Shown here in pieces: positions 1 to 7,300 of a stretch of DNA of 42,755 bases. Each line of letters starts with the position of its first letter. The first letter of the stretch is position 1. The notes under the pieces were generated by a model that did no database searches, was not told where the DNA came from, and worked only from the letters and a program-made list of their open reading frames with translations. This stretch comes from Corallococcus praedator (GTDB lineage Bacteria > Myxococcota > Myxococcia > Myxococcales > Myxococcaceae). The stretch covers positions 1 to 42,755 of the forward strand of contig NZ_RAWI01000033.1 in the NCBI RefSeq assembly GCF_003612125.1, written 5' to 3'. A program made the translations under genes and the position numbers.

Positions 1-75
1 GGGCAGGGCAGGGAAGTCTTTGCCCTACGGGTGGGGCCCCGCTCGATTGCAAGGACTGCCTCGACCCCTTTCATG

Positions 76-137
76 TTCCGCCACGTCGCGCTTGGATGAG
101 CACAGCGGCTGTTCCCACCCACCGCACAGCAGCTCAC
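76..137 (-). pseudogene. 3'-end remnant of an FGE-sulfatase-like gene
   Basis: These 62 bp match positions 1553-1614 at about 85% (9 mismatches by eye), on the same strand. In translation they read LLCGGWEQPLCSSKRDVAE, against LLCGGREQPLCASRRDVAE in the C-terminus of the FGE-like protein encoded at 1505-3046. The similarity stops abruptly on both sides, and no upstream part of an FGE domain exists here because the MarR gene occupies the adjacent DNA. In its frame a stop follows at 25-27. I read this as a relic of a second FGE-like gene, or as a short ectopic duplication of its 3' end. It is too short to fold alone. Confidence 0.6.
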
Positions 138-179
138 CGCGAAGGCCGGCTGAGCAGCGCACGCGGTTCGGGCCGGGCG

Positions 180-758
180 TCAGTGGCCTGGGGGGATGAC
201 CTCGTGCTCCCGGCACAGCAGCTGGCTGTCCTCGCGTGACAGCGGCTCCTGCGTCAGGCCGCAGCGGAAGCGCCCCGGGCCTTCTCGCTGGAAAAGCTTG
301 CAGGTGCCGCATGCGCCGAAGCTGCGCTGGGCATTCGCGGCCTGCAGGGAGCGCAACAGCCCGGTGAGCGCCTCTTCGAGCGCCGCGCCCTCGCCGGGCA
401 GCTCCGTGAGGGCCCGCTTGAAGAGCTCGGGTGGCAGGGCCTGGGTCAGCACCGCGCGGCCCGCCTCCGTCAACAGCAGGTGGATGACGCGCCGATCCTC
501 CGTATCGGCCTGCTTGCGCAACAGTCCCTTTTCCTCCAGCAGCAGGAGCGTCTGCGACACGGTGCCCTTGGTGAGACCCAGGTACTCCGTCAGCGCCGCG
601 GGCGTGTTGCTGTAGCGGTTGCACGACTGCAGGTAGCGCAGCGCCTGCAGGTGCACCGGCTGCAGCCCATGTGGCAGCCCCGCCGCCCGCTCCTCCGTGC
701 GGAGCAGGTTCCCGAGTCGCTCGAGCAACGCATAGAGGCGGTCGCCGGCCATGGGCAT
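180..758 (-). CDS. MarR-family regulator with C-terminal cysteine cluster
   Basis: A 192-residue winged-helix regulator. Residues 35-105 carry the MarR HTH and wing, with recognition-helix residues LTKGTVSQTL and the wing motif DTEDRR. The usual family length is 140-170 aa; the excess is a tail with C150, C153, C166, C182 and H185 (CxxC-x12-C-x15-C-x2-H), which could bind a metal or sense redox state (inference). The frame stays open upstream, but MPMAGDRL at 758 is the sensible start because the upstream part overlaps the divergent AhpD-like gene. ATG 752 is an alternative. No Shine-Dalgarno is visible; an inverted repeat at 763-777 sits only 4 bp upstream, so autorepression is likely. It probably also controls the divergent gene at 868. 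Confidence 0.9.
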   Translation of the reverse strand: MPMAGDRLYALLERLGNLLRTEERAAGLPHGLQPVHLQALRYLQSCNRYSNTPAALTEYLGLTKGTVSQTLLLLEEKGLLRKQADTEDRRVIHLLLTEAGRAVLTQALPPELFKRALTELPGEGAALEEALTGLLRSLQAANAQRSFGACGTCKLFQREGPGRFRCGLTQEPLSREDSQLLCREHEVIPPGH

Positions 759-762
759 GAAG

Positions 763-777
763 GTATCGTGTCGATAC
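763..777. promoter_or_regulatory. Operator-like inverted repeat, copy 1
   Basis: Perfect inverted repeat GTATCG-TGT-CGATAC, 6-bp arms and 3-bp spacer. It lies directly before the MarR start codon and has an almost identical partner at 811-825 (only one spacer base differs). Two matching dyads in a divergent MarR intergenic region strongly suggest the regulator's own binding sites. Confidence 0.75.
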
Positions 778-781
778 TGAG

Positions 782-787
782 TTGACA
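782..787 (+). promoter_or_regulatory. Candidate -35 box for the AhpD-like gene
   Basis: An exact TTGACA lies between the two dyads, pointing to the gene at 868. A clear -10 is not seen: TAGTAT at 809-814 matches 4 of 6 positions but at 21-bp spacing. Either way the second dyad (811-825) would cover the core promoter or start site, fitting repression. Confidence 0.35.
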
Positions 788-810
788 AGCGGAGTCGGCG
801 GGCGCATTTA

Positions 811-825
811 GTATCGAGTCGATAC
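811..825. promoter_or_regulatory. Operator-like inverted repeat, copy 2
   Basis: GTATCG-AGT-CGATAC, the same 6-bp arms as the dyad at 763-777, with centres 48 bp apart. Placed where bound protein would block transcription of the gene at 868. Confidence 0.75.
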
Positions 826-867
826 CAGTCGATCGGCCGCGCACCCCGCTGTCCCCAGGAGCACCCC

Positions 868-1404
868 ATGACGACGCCCACCATCGCCCCCGTTGGCCCC
901 GCGAATACGCCTGCCGCCTCCGAGCCCACGCTCGCCGCCCTGAAGGCGAAGTTCGGAACCGTTCCGAAGATGTTCTCCACCTTCGCCCACTCCCCCGCGG
1001 CGCTCGACGCCGTGGCGGGCTACTTCAACGCCATGGGCGGCGCGAAGCTGTCGCCGCGCACGCAGGAGGCCATCGCCATCGCGGTGGCGGAGCTGAACCG
1101 CTGCACCTACTGCCTCTCCGCGCACACGGCGCTGGCGAAGGGGCACGGGGTGAAAGCGGATGAGCTGAGTGGCTTTCGCACCGGCCGTTCGGCGGACCCC
1201 CGCGAGCAGGCCATCCTGGACCTCGCCGTCGCCATCGCCCGCACGCGGGCGGCGGACGTGGGCCCGCAGCTCGCACAGGCACGCAAGGCGGGGCTGAGTG
1301 ACGCGGAGCTGGTGGAGGTGGTGGCGGCGGTCGCGCAGAACGTGCTCACCAACTACCTCAACGTGGTGGCCGGCACCGAGGTCGACTTCCCCCGCGTCGC
1401 CTGA
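868..1404 (+). CDS. AhpD-like / carboxymuconolactone decarboxylase family protein
   Basis: A 178-residue all-helical protein of the CMD/AhpD superfamily. The hallmark is C79-T-Y-C82-x3-H86, the CxxCxxxH redox site of AhpD-type alkylhydroperoxidases and peroxidase-related enzymes, preceded by the typical segment LSPRTQEAIAIAVAELNRC. Known relatives reduce peroxides through this cysteine pair or act as uncharacterised oxidoreductases; the exact substrate cannot be read from sequence. The start is supported by an AGGAG ribosome-binding site 7 nt upstream. It is divergent from the MarR gene with twin dyads between them, so it is probably the regulator's target in a peroxide or electrophile response (inference). 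Confidence 0.9.
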   Translation: MTTPTIAPVGPANTPAASEPTLAALKAKFGTVPKMFSTFAHSPAALDAVAGYFNAMGGAKLSPRTQEAIAIAVAELNRCTYCLSAHTALAKGHGVKADELSGFRTGRSADPREQAILDLAVAIARTRAADVGPQLAQARKAGLSDAELVEVVAAVAQNVLTNYLNVVAGTEVDFPRVA

Positions 1405-1416
1405 GCCTCCGCCCGG

Positions 1417-1443
1417 GGGGCGCCGGCGGGGTCGCGGCGCCCC
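1417..1443. terminator. GC-rich hairpin after the AhpD-like gene
   Basis: Perfect 8-bp stem GGGGCGCC/GGCGCCCC with an 11-nt loop, starting 13 nt after the stop at 1404. No T-tract follows, which is common in GC-rich genomes; terminator activity is inferred from position between convergent genes. Confidence 0.5.
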
Positions 1444-1458
1444 TGGGGGCTTCAGTCA

Positions 1459-1487
1459 CGCAGGGCGCGACTTCCAGCCGCCCTGTG
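1459..1487. terminator. Second hairpin in the convergent gap
   Basis: Stem CGCAGGGCG/CGCCCTGTG (one G-T pair) with an 11-nt loop, just past the stop of the minus-strand operon at 1505. It probably serves the end of that long operon. No T-tract. Confidence 0.4.
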
Positions 1488-1504
1488 CTGGTGTTGGCTC
1501 AAGG

Positions 1505-3046
1505 CTATAGCGCCAATACCCACCGCACCGCGCCGAGCACCGCCGAGTCCGCCTCCGCCACGTCGCGCCTGGATGCGCACAGCGGTTGTTCCCGCCCGCC
1601 GCACAGCAGGTGTCCGTTCGTCTTCTCCTCCACGGCCCATTGCGGAAGCGAACCCACCAGCCCCGCCACGCCCCACGGCGAAGCGCGCGAAGCCCCGTCG
1701 TCCCGCATCGAGTTCCCCCAGGGGAACAGCCGGCCATCCGGACCGCGCGCCGCCATCTCCCACGCCTCACCGGAAGGCAATCGCAGCTCCACGCCCTCAA
1801 TCCGGGACAGCGCCGCGCAGACCTGTTCCGCTTGAGCCCACGTGCAAGGTGCGGCTTCCTCCGCATCCGCGCTCGCCGTCCCCATGGGTCCCTGTGCCGC
1901 CGCCAGTGTCCACGCCGCGGCCGCGCGACTCACCGGAACCCGCGCCACGAAGAACCCCGGCGACCGGGCCCGCCGCAACGTCGCGCCCGTCCCCAGCCAG
2001 TGCTCCACCGCCGGCACCCATCGTGCCTCCAGCCCGGAGCGCCGCAGCCGATACGTGCCCTCATGCGCCACCAATGCTTCGGGCAGGACATGCGGCGCAC
2101 TGCCCAGGTCCACGGGCGTCGTGAGCGCATGCAGCAGCAGCGTGGGATCATCCAGCACCTCCGCCGGCCCTGACAGCGCGCGCAGCAGCGGCGCCATCCG
2201 TTCCCGCTTCGGTGAACCCTCCGGTGGCAGCGGCCGTCCTGCCAGCACCCCCGCCACCAGGTCCCGCAGGCCCGAGTAGAACAGCCGGTCCCGGGGATCC
2301 GCGCCCTCCCGCGTGGACGTGGGCATCTTCGCCGCGAGCAGCGCCGGAATCACCGCACGGGCCTGGAGCCGCGCCGCGGTCATCACCGCCGTCACCCGCA
2401 CCTCCGCGTCCGCATCCACCAGCGCGGAGTTCAACACCGCGTCGATGTGCGGATTGGATCGCGGATGGTCCTGGATGAGCCAGCGCAGCACCTGCCGCCG
2501 CTGCTCCTCCCCCGGCAGGTGCGCGAACAGGACGGAGCGCTCCGGATGCGCCCGCTTCTCCGCCTCCAGCACCTGGAACGCTTCTGGCACCCCCGCTGGA
2601 ACAAGCTGCGCATGCACGCGCTCGGCGGTGCGCGAAACGCTCTCCTCCGGATGGAAGCGCAGCGCCGCCACCCGCTCCAGCGACGAACGCTCGCGCAGCT
2701 CCCCGGTGGCGAGCAATCCCAGCAACACGTCCTTCGTCTCCCGCGACGCCAGCAACGCCGCGAGCGCCGGGGCGTCCAGCACCGGCACCTGCCGCCGCAC
2801 CGCGTTCCAGCCTTCCACCGCGTCCCGCCCGTGGAGCTGGAGCACCCGCAGCCTCACCACCGGGTTGAACGAGTACTGAAGCTCCGTGCCCTTCGCGCGA
2901 TGCACATACACCGCCAGCTCCGGTTCTCCGGGGATGAGCGGCGGTGTCTGGCTTTCGGACTGGAGGAACCAGCCCAGCCCCTCCAGCACGCGGTCCAGCG
3001 CCTCGAAGGTGAAGTCCGGCCGGGCGACCAGGGTAGGGGAGGGCAT
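1505..3046 (-). CDS. HEAT-like repeat protein with C-terminal FGE-sulfatase (SUMF1-like) domain
   Basis: 513 residues, last gene of the operon starting at 14798. The N-terminal two thirds are helical and HEAT-like (segments such as LRERSSLERVAALRFHPEES and VRVTAVMTAARLQARAVIPAL). Residues about 385-513 form a formylglycine-generating-enzyme-type fold: CTWAQAEQVC, LRLPSGEAWEMAARG, RLFPWGN, SPWGVAGLVGSLPQW and a closing LCGG segment, matching the family's vsWedA / RLPTEAEWEYAARG / YPWG / GNVWEW order. The usual RxLRGGSW region is altered, so it may be structural rather than catalytic (inference). The start codon overlaps the upstream stop (TGATG), indicating translational coupling. A 62-bp relic of its 3' end lies at 76-137. 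Role in the operon is unknown. Confidence 0.8.
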   Translation of the reverse strand: MPSPTLVARPDFTFEALDRVLEGLGWFLQSESQTPPLIPGEPELAVYVHRAKGTELQYSFNPVVRLRVLQLHGRDAVEGWNAVRRQVPVLDAPALAALLASRETKDVLLGLLATGELRERSSLERVAALRFHPEESVSRTAERVHAQLVPAGVPEAFQVLEAEKRAHPERSVLFAHLPGEEQRRQVLRWLIQDHPRSNPHIDAVLNSALVDADAEVRVTAVMTAARLQARAVIPALLAAKMPTSTREGADPRDRLFYSGLRDLVAGVLAGRPLPPEGSPKRERMAPLLRALSGPAEVLDDPTLLLHALTTPVDLGSAPHVLPEALVAHEGTYRLRRSGLEARWVPAVEHWLGTGATLRRARSPGFFVARVPVSRAAAAWTLAAAQGPMGTASADAEEAAPCTWAQAEQVCAALSRIEGVELRLPSGEAWEMAARGPDGRLFPWGNSMRDDGASRASPWGVAGLVGSLPQWAVEEKTNGHLLCGGREQPLCASRRDVAEADSAVLGAVRWVLAL

Positions 3047-3813
3047 CACGCGGGCTTCACGCGTGAGTGCACGGCCTCCAGGACCTCCGCGACCGGCCGG
3101 TGCTCGAACCCGACGTGGAAGGAGCGAGCCGCCCAGAGCAGGTCCTTCCAGTCGAGCGTGTCCGCGGCCCGCTTCATGGGGAAGACCTCCGCGAACGTCT
3201 CCCACGCCGGGCGGACCTCCTCGGCCCGTGCCTGTCGCCGCTGTGCCGTCGCGAGGTAGCGGACGAAGCCCTGAACGTTGAACCCGAAGGTCTGTCCCGG
3301 CGTGAAGCTCTCGGGCAGCTTTCCCCCACCGACGAACCGGGCCGCGAGCTCCGGCAGCCCCTGGGCGAGCGACACCAGGCCACAGCGGTACGCCAGCACC
3401 TCGTGCAGCGTCCGGCGCGCCTTCATCAGCGCCTCCAGCCAGGACTCCACGGGCGCGCGGGCGAGGAGCCCGTCCACCTGCCCTGCACACTCCATCGCGT
3501 TCACGAACGACAGCACGTTGACGACCTGCTCGGGCCGCAGGTCGTCGAAGTCCTCCGCGACCTGCTGGAGCGCGGGGCCGGCCAGTCGCGCCAGCGGCTC
3601 CGCCAGCGCCCGGCCTTCGGTGGGGCCGCACAGCACGAGCATCCGGCTGAGCGTGTTGCTCAGGGGGCCTGCTTCCCGCACGGGGGCATTCGCGTTCGCC
3701 AACACGGAGGGCGTCAGCAGCTTGATCGTCTCCTTCGCGTCCGCGCCTTCGCGGCCCCCGGAGCCGAAGAGTGCGCTCCAGGTGCTGGGGTTGTCGTTCG
3801 GCTGGCCCGCCAT
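3046..3813 (-). CDS. Hypothetical 255-residue helical protein
   Basis: I do not recognise this family. The protein is soluble, predicted mostly helical, with two cysteines near the middle (LVLCGPTEG and NAMECAGQV) and no signal peptide or membrane segment. ATG 3813 is chosen because a strong GAAGGAGG site sits just upstream; ATG 3834 would overlap the stop of the preceding gene (ATGA) but lacks such a site. It is tightly packed between the zinc-ribbon gene and the HEAT/FGE gene, so it acts with the giant protein and ATPase of the same operon, for example as an immunity, adaptor or chaperone component. That role is a guess from context only. Confidence 0.75.
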   Translation of the reverse strand: MAGQPNDNPSTWSALFGSGGREGADAKETIKLLTPSVLANANAPVREAGPLSNTLSRMLVLCGPTEGRALAEPLARLAGPALQQVAEDFDDLRPEQVVNVLSFVNAMECAGQVDGLLARAPVESWLEALMKARRTLHEVLAYRCGLVSLAQGLPELAARFVGGGKLPESFTPGQTFGFNVQGFVRYLATAQRRQARAEEVRPAWETFAEVFPMKRAADTLDWKDLLWAARSFHVGFEHRPVAEVLEAVHSRVKPA

Positions 3814-3830
3814 GCGTCCTCCTTCGCCCG

Positions 3831-4358
3831 TCATCCCTGTTGCTTGCGTCGCTCGAAGATCGCGAGGTGCCGCTTCCGTCGCGCGCGGTACTCCTCTTTG
3901 ACGTGCTCCGAGGCCTGTCGCAACCGCTCCGGCAGCGCGCCGCTCTCCACCTGGGCCTGGAGTTTGGGCAGGAAGCGCGACACGGCCTGGACGCTCGGGT
4001 TCTTGCGCCGCTTGAGCCGCTCCTCGTTGTCCCGGGCCCACTCCGCGCAGTCCAACCCTTGCGCCAGCTCCACCAGCGCGTCGATGTCCTGCTCGGTCAG
4101 CGTGAACTCCTCCAGGTAGTCCTCCGCCGTTCCGTAGGCCTTCTTCTCCTCCGGAAACTCCGCCGCGGTGAGCACCAGCCCCTTGGCCACGCCCTCGTCC
4201 AGCGGGGCAATGGTCTTCAGGGGCGTGTCGCAGAACGGGCACTTGTCCGGGTCCGGAAGCGTGAGCGTCTCACGCCGGGTCACCACCAGCTTCTGGTGCA
4301 CGGTGAACTTCGAGCCGCACACGTAGCAGGTGACTGTTCTCGATGGTTGACCACGCAT
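3831..4358 (-). CDS. Zinc-ribbon protein of unknown function
   Basis: 175 residues. The N-terminus holds a four-cysteine zinc ribbon: C11-x2-C14 and C40-x2-C43 (TCYVCGSKF and KCPFCDTPL). The remainder is charged and helical, rich in Glu/Arg/Lys, ending in a basic stretch (YRARRKRHLAIFERRKQQG) that could bind nucleic acid or a protein partner. It follows the giant gene by 12 bp with a GAGGA site upstream. Being the first gene after a candidate toxin, it is one of two candidates for an immunity or adaptor protein; nothing in the sequence proves this. Confidence 0.8.
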   Translation of the reverse strand: MRGQPSRTVTCYVCGSKFTVHQKLVVTRRETLTLPDPDKCPFCDTPLKTIAPLDEGVAKGLVLTAAEFPEEKKAYGTAEDYLEEFTLTEQDIDALVELAQGLDCAEWARDNEERLKRRKNPSVQAVSRFLPKLQAQVESGALPERLRQASEHVKEEYRARRKRHLAIFERRKQQG

Positions 4359-4370
4359 GGCGAGTCGTCC

Positions 4371-7300
4371 TCATGGGGGCCAGCGCCCCGGGAGCAGGTC
4401 GATGAGGCGCCGACCAAAGGTCTCCGCGTCCGCTTCAATCGGCTGCGAATAATAGCGCGCGCCCGCCTGGAAGTACGCGCCTCCGGAGCCCGGGAGGTTT
4501 CCGGCCCACGCCCCCGCGAGCGGGTGCGAGGAGCGCCCGAGCGACAACTGGTACGCCTGATACGCCTGATAGTAGTGCCGGCTCTCGTGGACGATGGTGC
4601 CAACGGCGTCGCCCACCGACAGCCCGGTCGCGATGACCAGCCGGCCCCGCTTCCGGTAGGGCCTCAGCCGCCCACTCCTGAGGCGCCGGAAGTTCCAGCT
4701 CATGTAGCCATAGTCCCCGCGCAGGTTCTTGAAGAGGATGTCCGGCCGCCTCGACTTGGGGATGCCCAACGCGTCCAGGGTGATCTCCGCCGCTTCCCGC
4801 AGCGCCTGTTCCCTTTCCAACGGGCGCAGCGAGCTGAACTTCCTCGGATCGAGTTCGGGAATCTGCTTGAGCCGGTCGCGGATCTCACGCAGCTGCACGC
4901 GCTCGAACTCCATGAACTTTCGCGCCGACCACTGCTGGGACAGGCTGATGTCGAAGCCGCCCCAGCCCAGCACCCCGACTCCCGGGACGACGGTCCGCAC
5001 CCGGTGCACGTCCCCCAGGCCCGTCGCGGCGTTCGCCACGTCGCTCCCCGTCGGCGGCATGACGACGGGCGGTGGGCGCTCGAAGCGCGCGTCGATGCGC
5101 GTGATGGCGCCCGCGGTCGCAGTGGGATCCAAGCCCCGCACCAGGCGGGGCCGGGGCCCCGGGTCGATGCCATGCTTCGAGAACATCCCCGTCCCCGGGG
5201 TGGTTCCGTCCAGGGCGTCCTCCACGGCCTGGAGCGCCTTCTCCACCTCCGGGACACGTCCTGACTTGAAGGACGCCTTCAGGTCGCGCTTGAGCTGTTT
5301 GACGAGCGTCCGGTCCTCGATCCCCGGTGGAAGTTTCTGGGCGAGGAGATCCAGCTTGCGCCACGCGTTCGCGACGCGGTCGATGCGGGCGGCCAGGGAC
5401 TTGCCAGGCATCTTCGTCCTGGGACCGATGCGCAGCTCAATCTGCACCCGCCACTGGTCAATGGCATCCTTGAGCTTCGCGACGTGCGTCGGGCCCAACT
5501 GGTGGAGACGGGTCCAGTTCTCGTTGTCGAGCGCCTCGCGCAACAGCTCCATGTTGCTCAGCAGGTTCTCTCCGACCGAGGTGAACTTGCGGAACTTGGG
5601 GTCCTGCTTGCCTCCCTTGACCTCCACGATGTGGATGTCGGCGCGGGTCGGGTTGACGCCGTCATCGAATTGGAACAACAGCTCGTCGAAGCCGCTGCCT
5701 TGCTCTCCCTTGGGTTTGAAGGTGACGCGCTGGAACTCCTTGCCCGGCCCCAGCCGGTCTCCCAGGATCTCCTCCGTCATCCGGCGCGAAGCGCCCTTCT
5801 CCAGCTCGCCTCCTTCCTTGTTGACGAACCCGCCGCGCTTCTCCCAGCGTGGGCTCTTGCGCGCGGAGAGGATCTCCTCGAACAGCTCCTTCTGCCCCTG
5901 CGCGTTGGTCTTCTCGACCAGTCGGTAGTAGCGCTTTTCTGAAACCCGCCGCTTGCGGTCGAACTTCAGCTCCTCCCACGCGGGGCCGACTTGTTCCAGG
6001 GACTCCCCGGCTCCCACCGGCGTGGTGGTGCGTTTGAGTTGCTCCTTCGAAAGCGGCGTGCGCTCCAGCGTCTGGATGTTCGGGTCGTCCACCTCCGGGC
6101 GCTTGAGGGAGTACGCGCCCACGTCCTGGTTCGGGTGCACCTGGGAGGTCTGGGGCCATGTTTCTGGCTTCACCTCCGGCGCCTTGGCCTCGGGCAGCTC
6201 GGGAGCCTGGGGCGGGACGGGGGGCTCCTTCTTGCTGAACAGCCGCGGCGGTTCGTTCAGGTACTGGGGCTTCGTGCGCGTACCCTGTCCGAACTCCGCG
6301 AGCTCCGACGGGGTGAAGGCGTCCACCTCTCCCAGCCGCTTGCGCAGGTTTCCGAGCGACCGTTCCCCCCGCTCGATGCGGCGCGCCGCCTCGCCCGGCT
6401 CCATGGACACGCCGCGCTTCGCCTCCAGCGAGGCGAGCAGCGACTCCTGCGCGTCGATCTCCAGCAGCAGCTTCTTGCGGTACAGCTCGAACTGCTTTTC
6501 GACGGGCAGCCGGTCCCAGTGCCGCAGCGCCGTTTCGTCCAGCGCTTGGACCAGTTCGCGCGTCGCCTTGTCGTGGCGCTGGAGCAGGTGCAGGCCCTCT
6601 TCGCCCAACGCCGCCAGGTCCGCGCCCGCCTTGAAGACGATGGTCGGCTTGCCCCGGCGGAACATCGTGACGGCCTCGGCGGACTTGCTGCCGGTGAGCG
6701 CCTCGAAGTCCTCCTTGGAGAGCATCTCGATGGGCGTGTTCGCGAACGCCTTGCGCTGCGCGGGCGGCACGTGCTCCAGCAGCTCCTTGCGCATCGTGCG
6801 CTGGAGCTGCTTCTTGTCGAAGTCGCCGGACATCTGCTTGAGCAGGCCGTCGTCGAACTCGCGCAGGAACTCCTTCATCCCCCCCGCTGGGTTCTCCACC
6901 TTCCACTTCTTGAACAGCGTCAGGCGCTCCTTCGGCGTGCCCCGGAAGGCGAGCAGATCGTGGGTGCGCGGCGGGGGCGCCCGGGGCTTGGAGATGCCCC
7001 CCAGCGCGCCCAGCCCTCCGGAGATGAGGGCGCCCGGCGCCGCCTGCATCGCGGTGCCCGCGAGCACGTTGAGCAGCGCGTTGCCGCCCTTGTAGTTCTC
7101 ATCGTTGAGGACGTTGCCCAGGAACGCGGAGGGCACCGACTGCACCAGCCCCTCGGCGCCCTGCGCCAGGCCGTGCGCCGTCATGCGCGCCATCACTCCG
7201 CCTTCGCCGGCCATGCGCGCCAGGAACCCCATCTTGAGCAGCCTGGAGCCCATGCCCGCCGTCGCCACGGAGGTGAGGACGTCCACGGCGCCCACGCCCG

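Noticed and set aside
25-807. 260-residue minus-strand frame at the left edge
   Set aside because: It overlaps the MarR gene in another frame and is low complexity except for the short FGE-like relic at 76-137.
759-980. N-terminal extension of the MarR frame
   Set aside because: Would overlap the divergent AhpD-like gene and both operator-like dyads; the MarR fold starts after 758.
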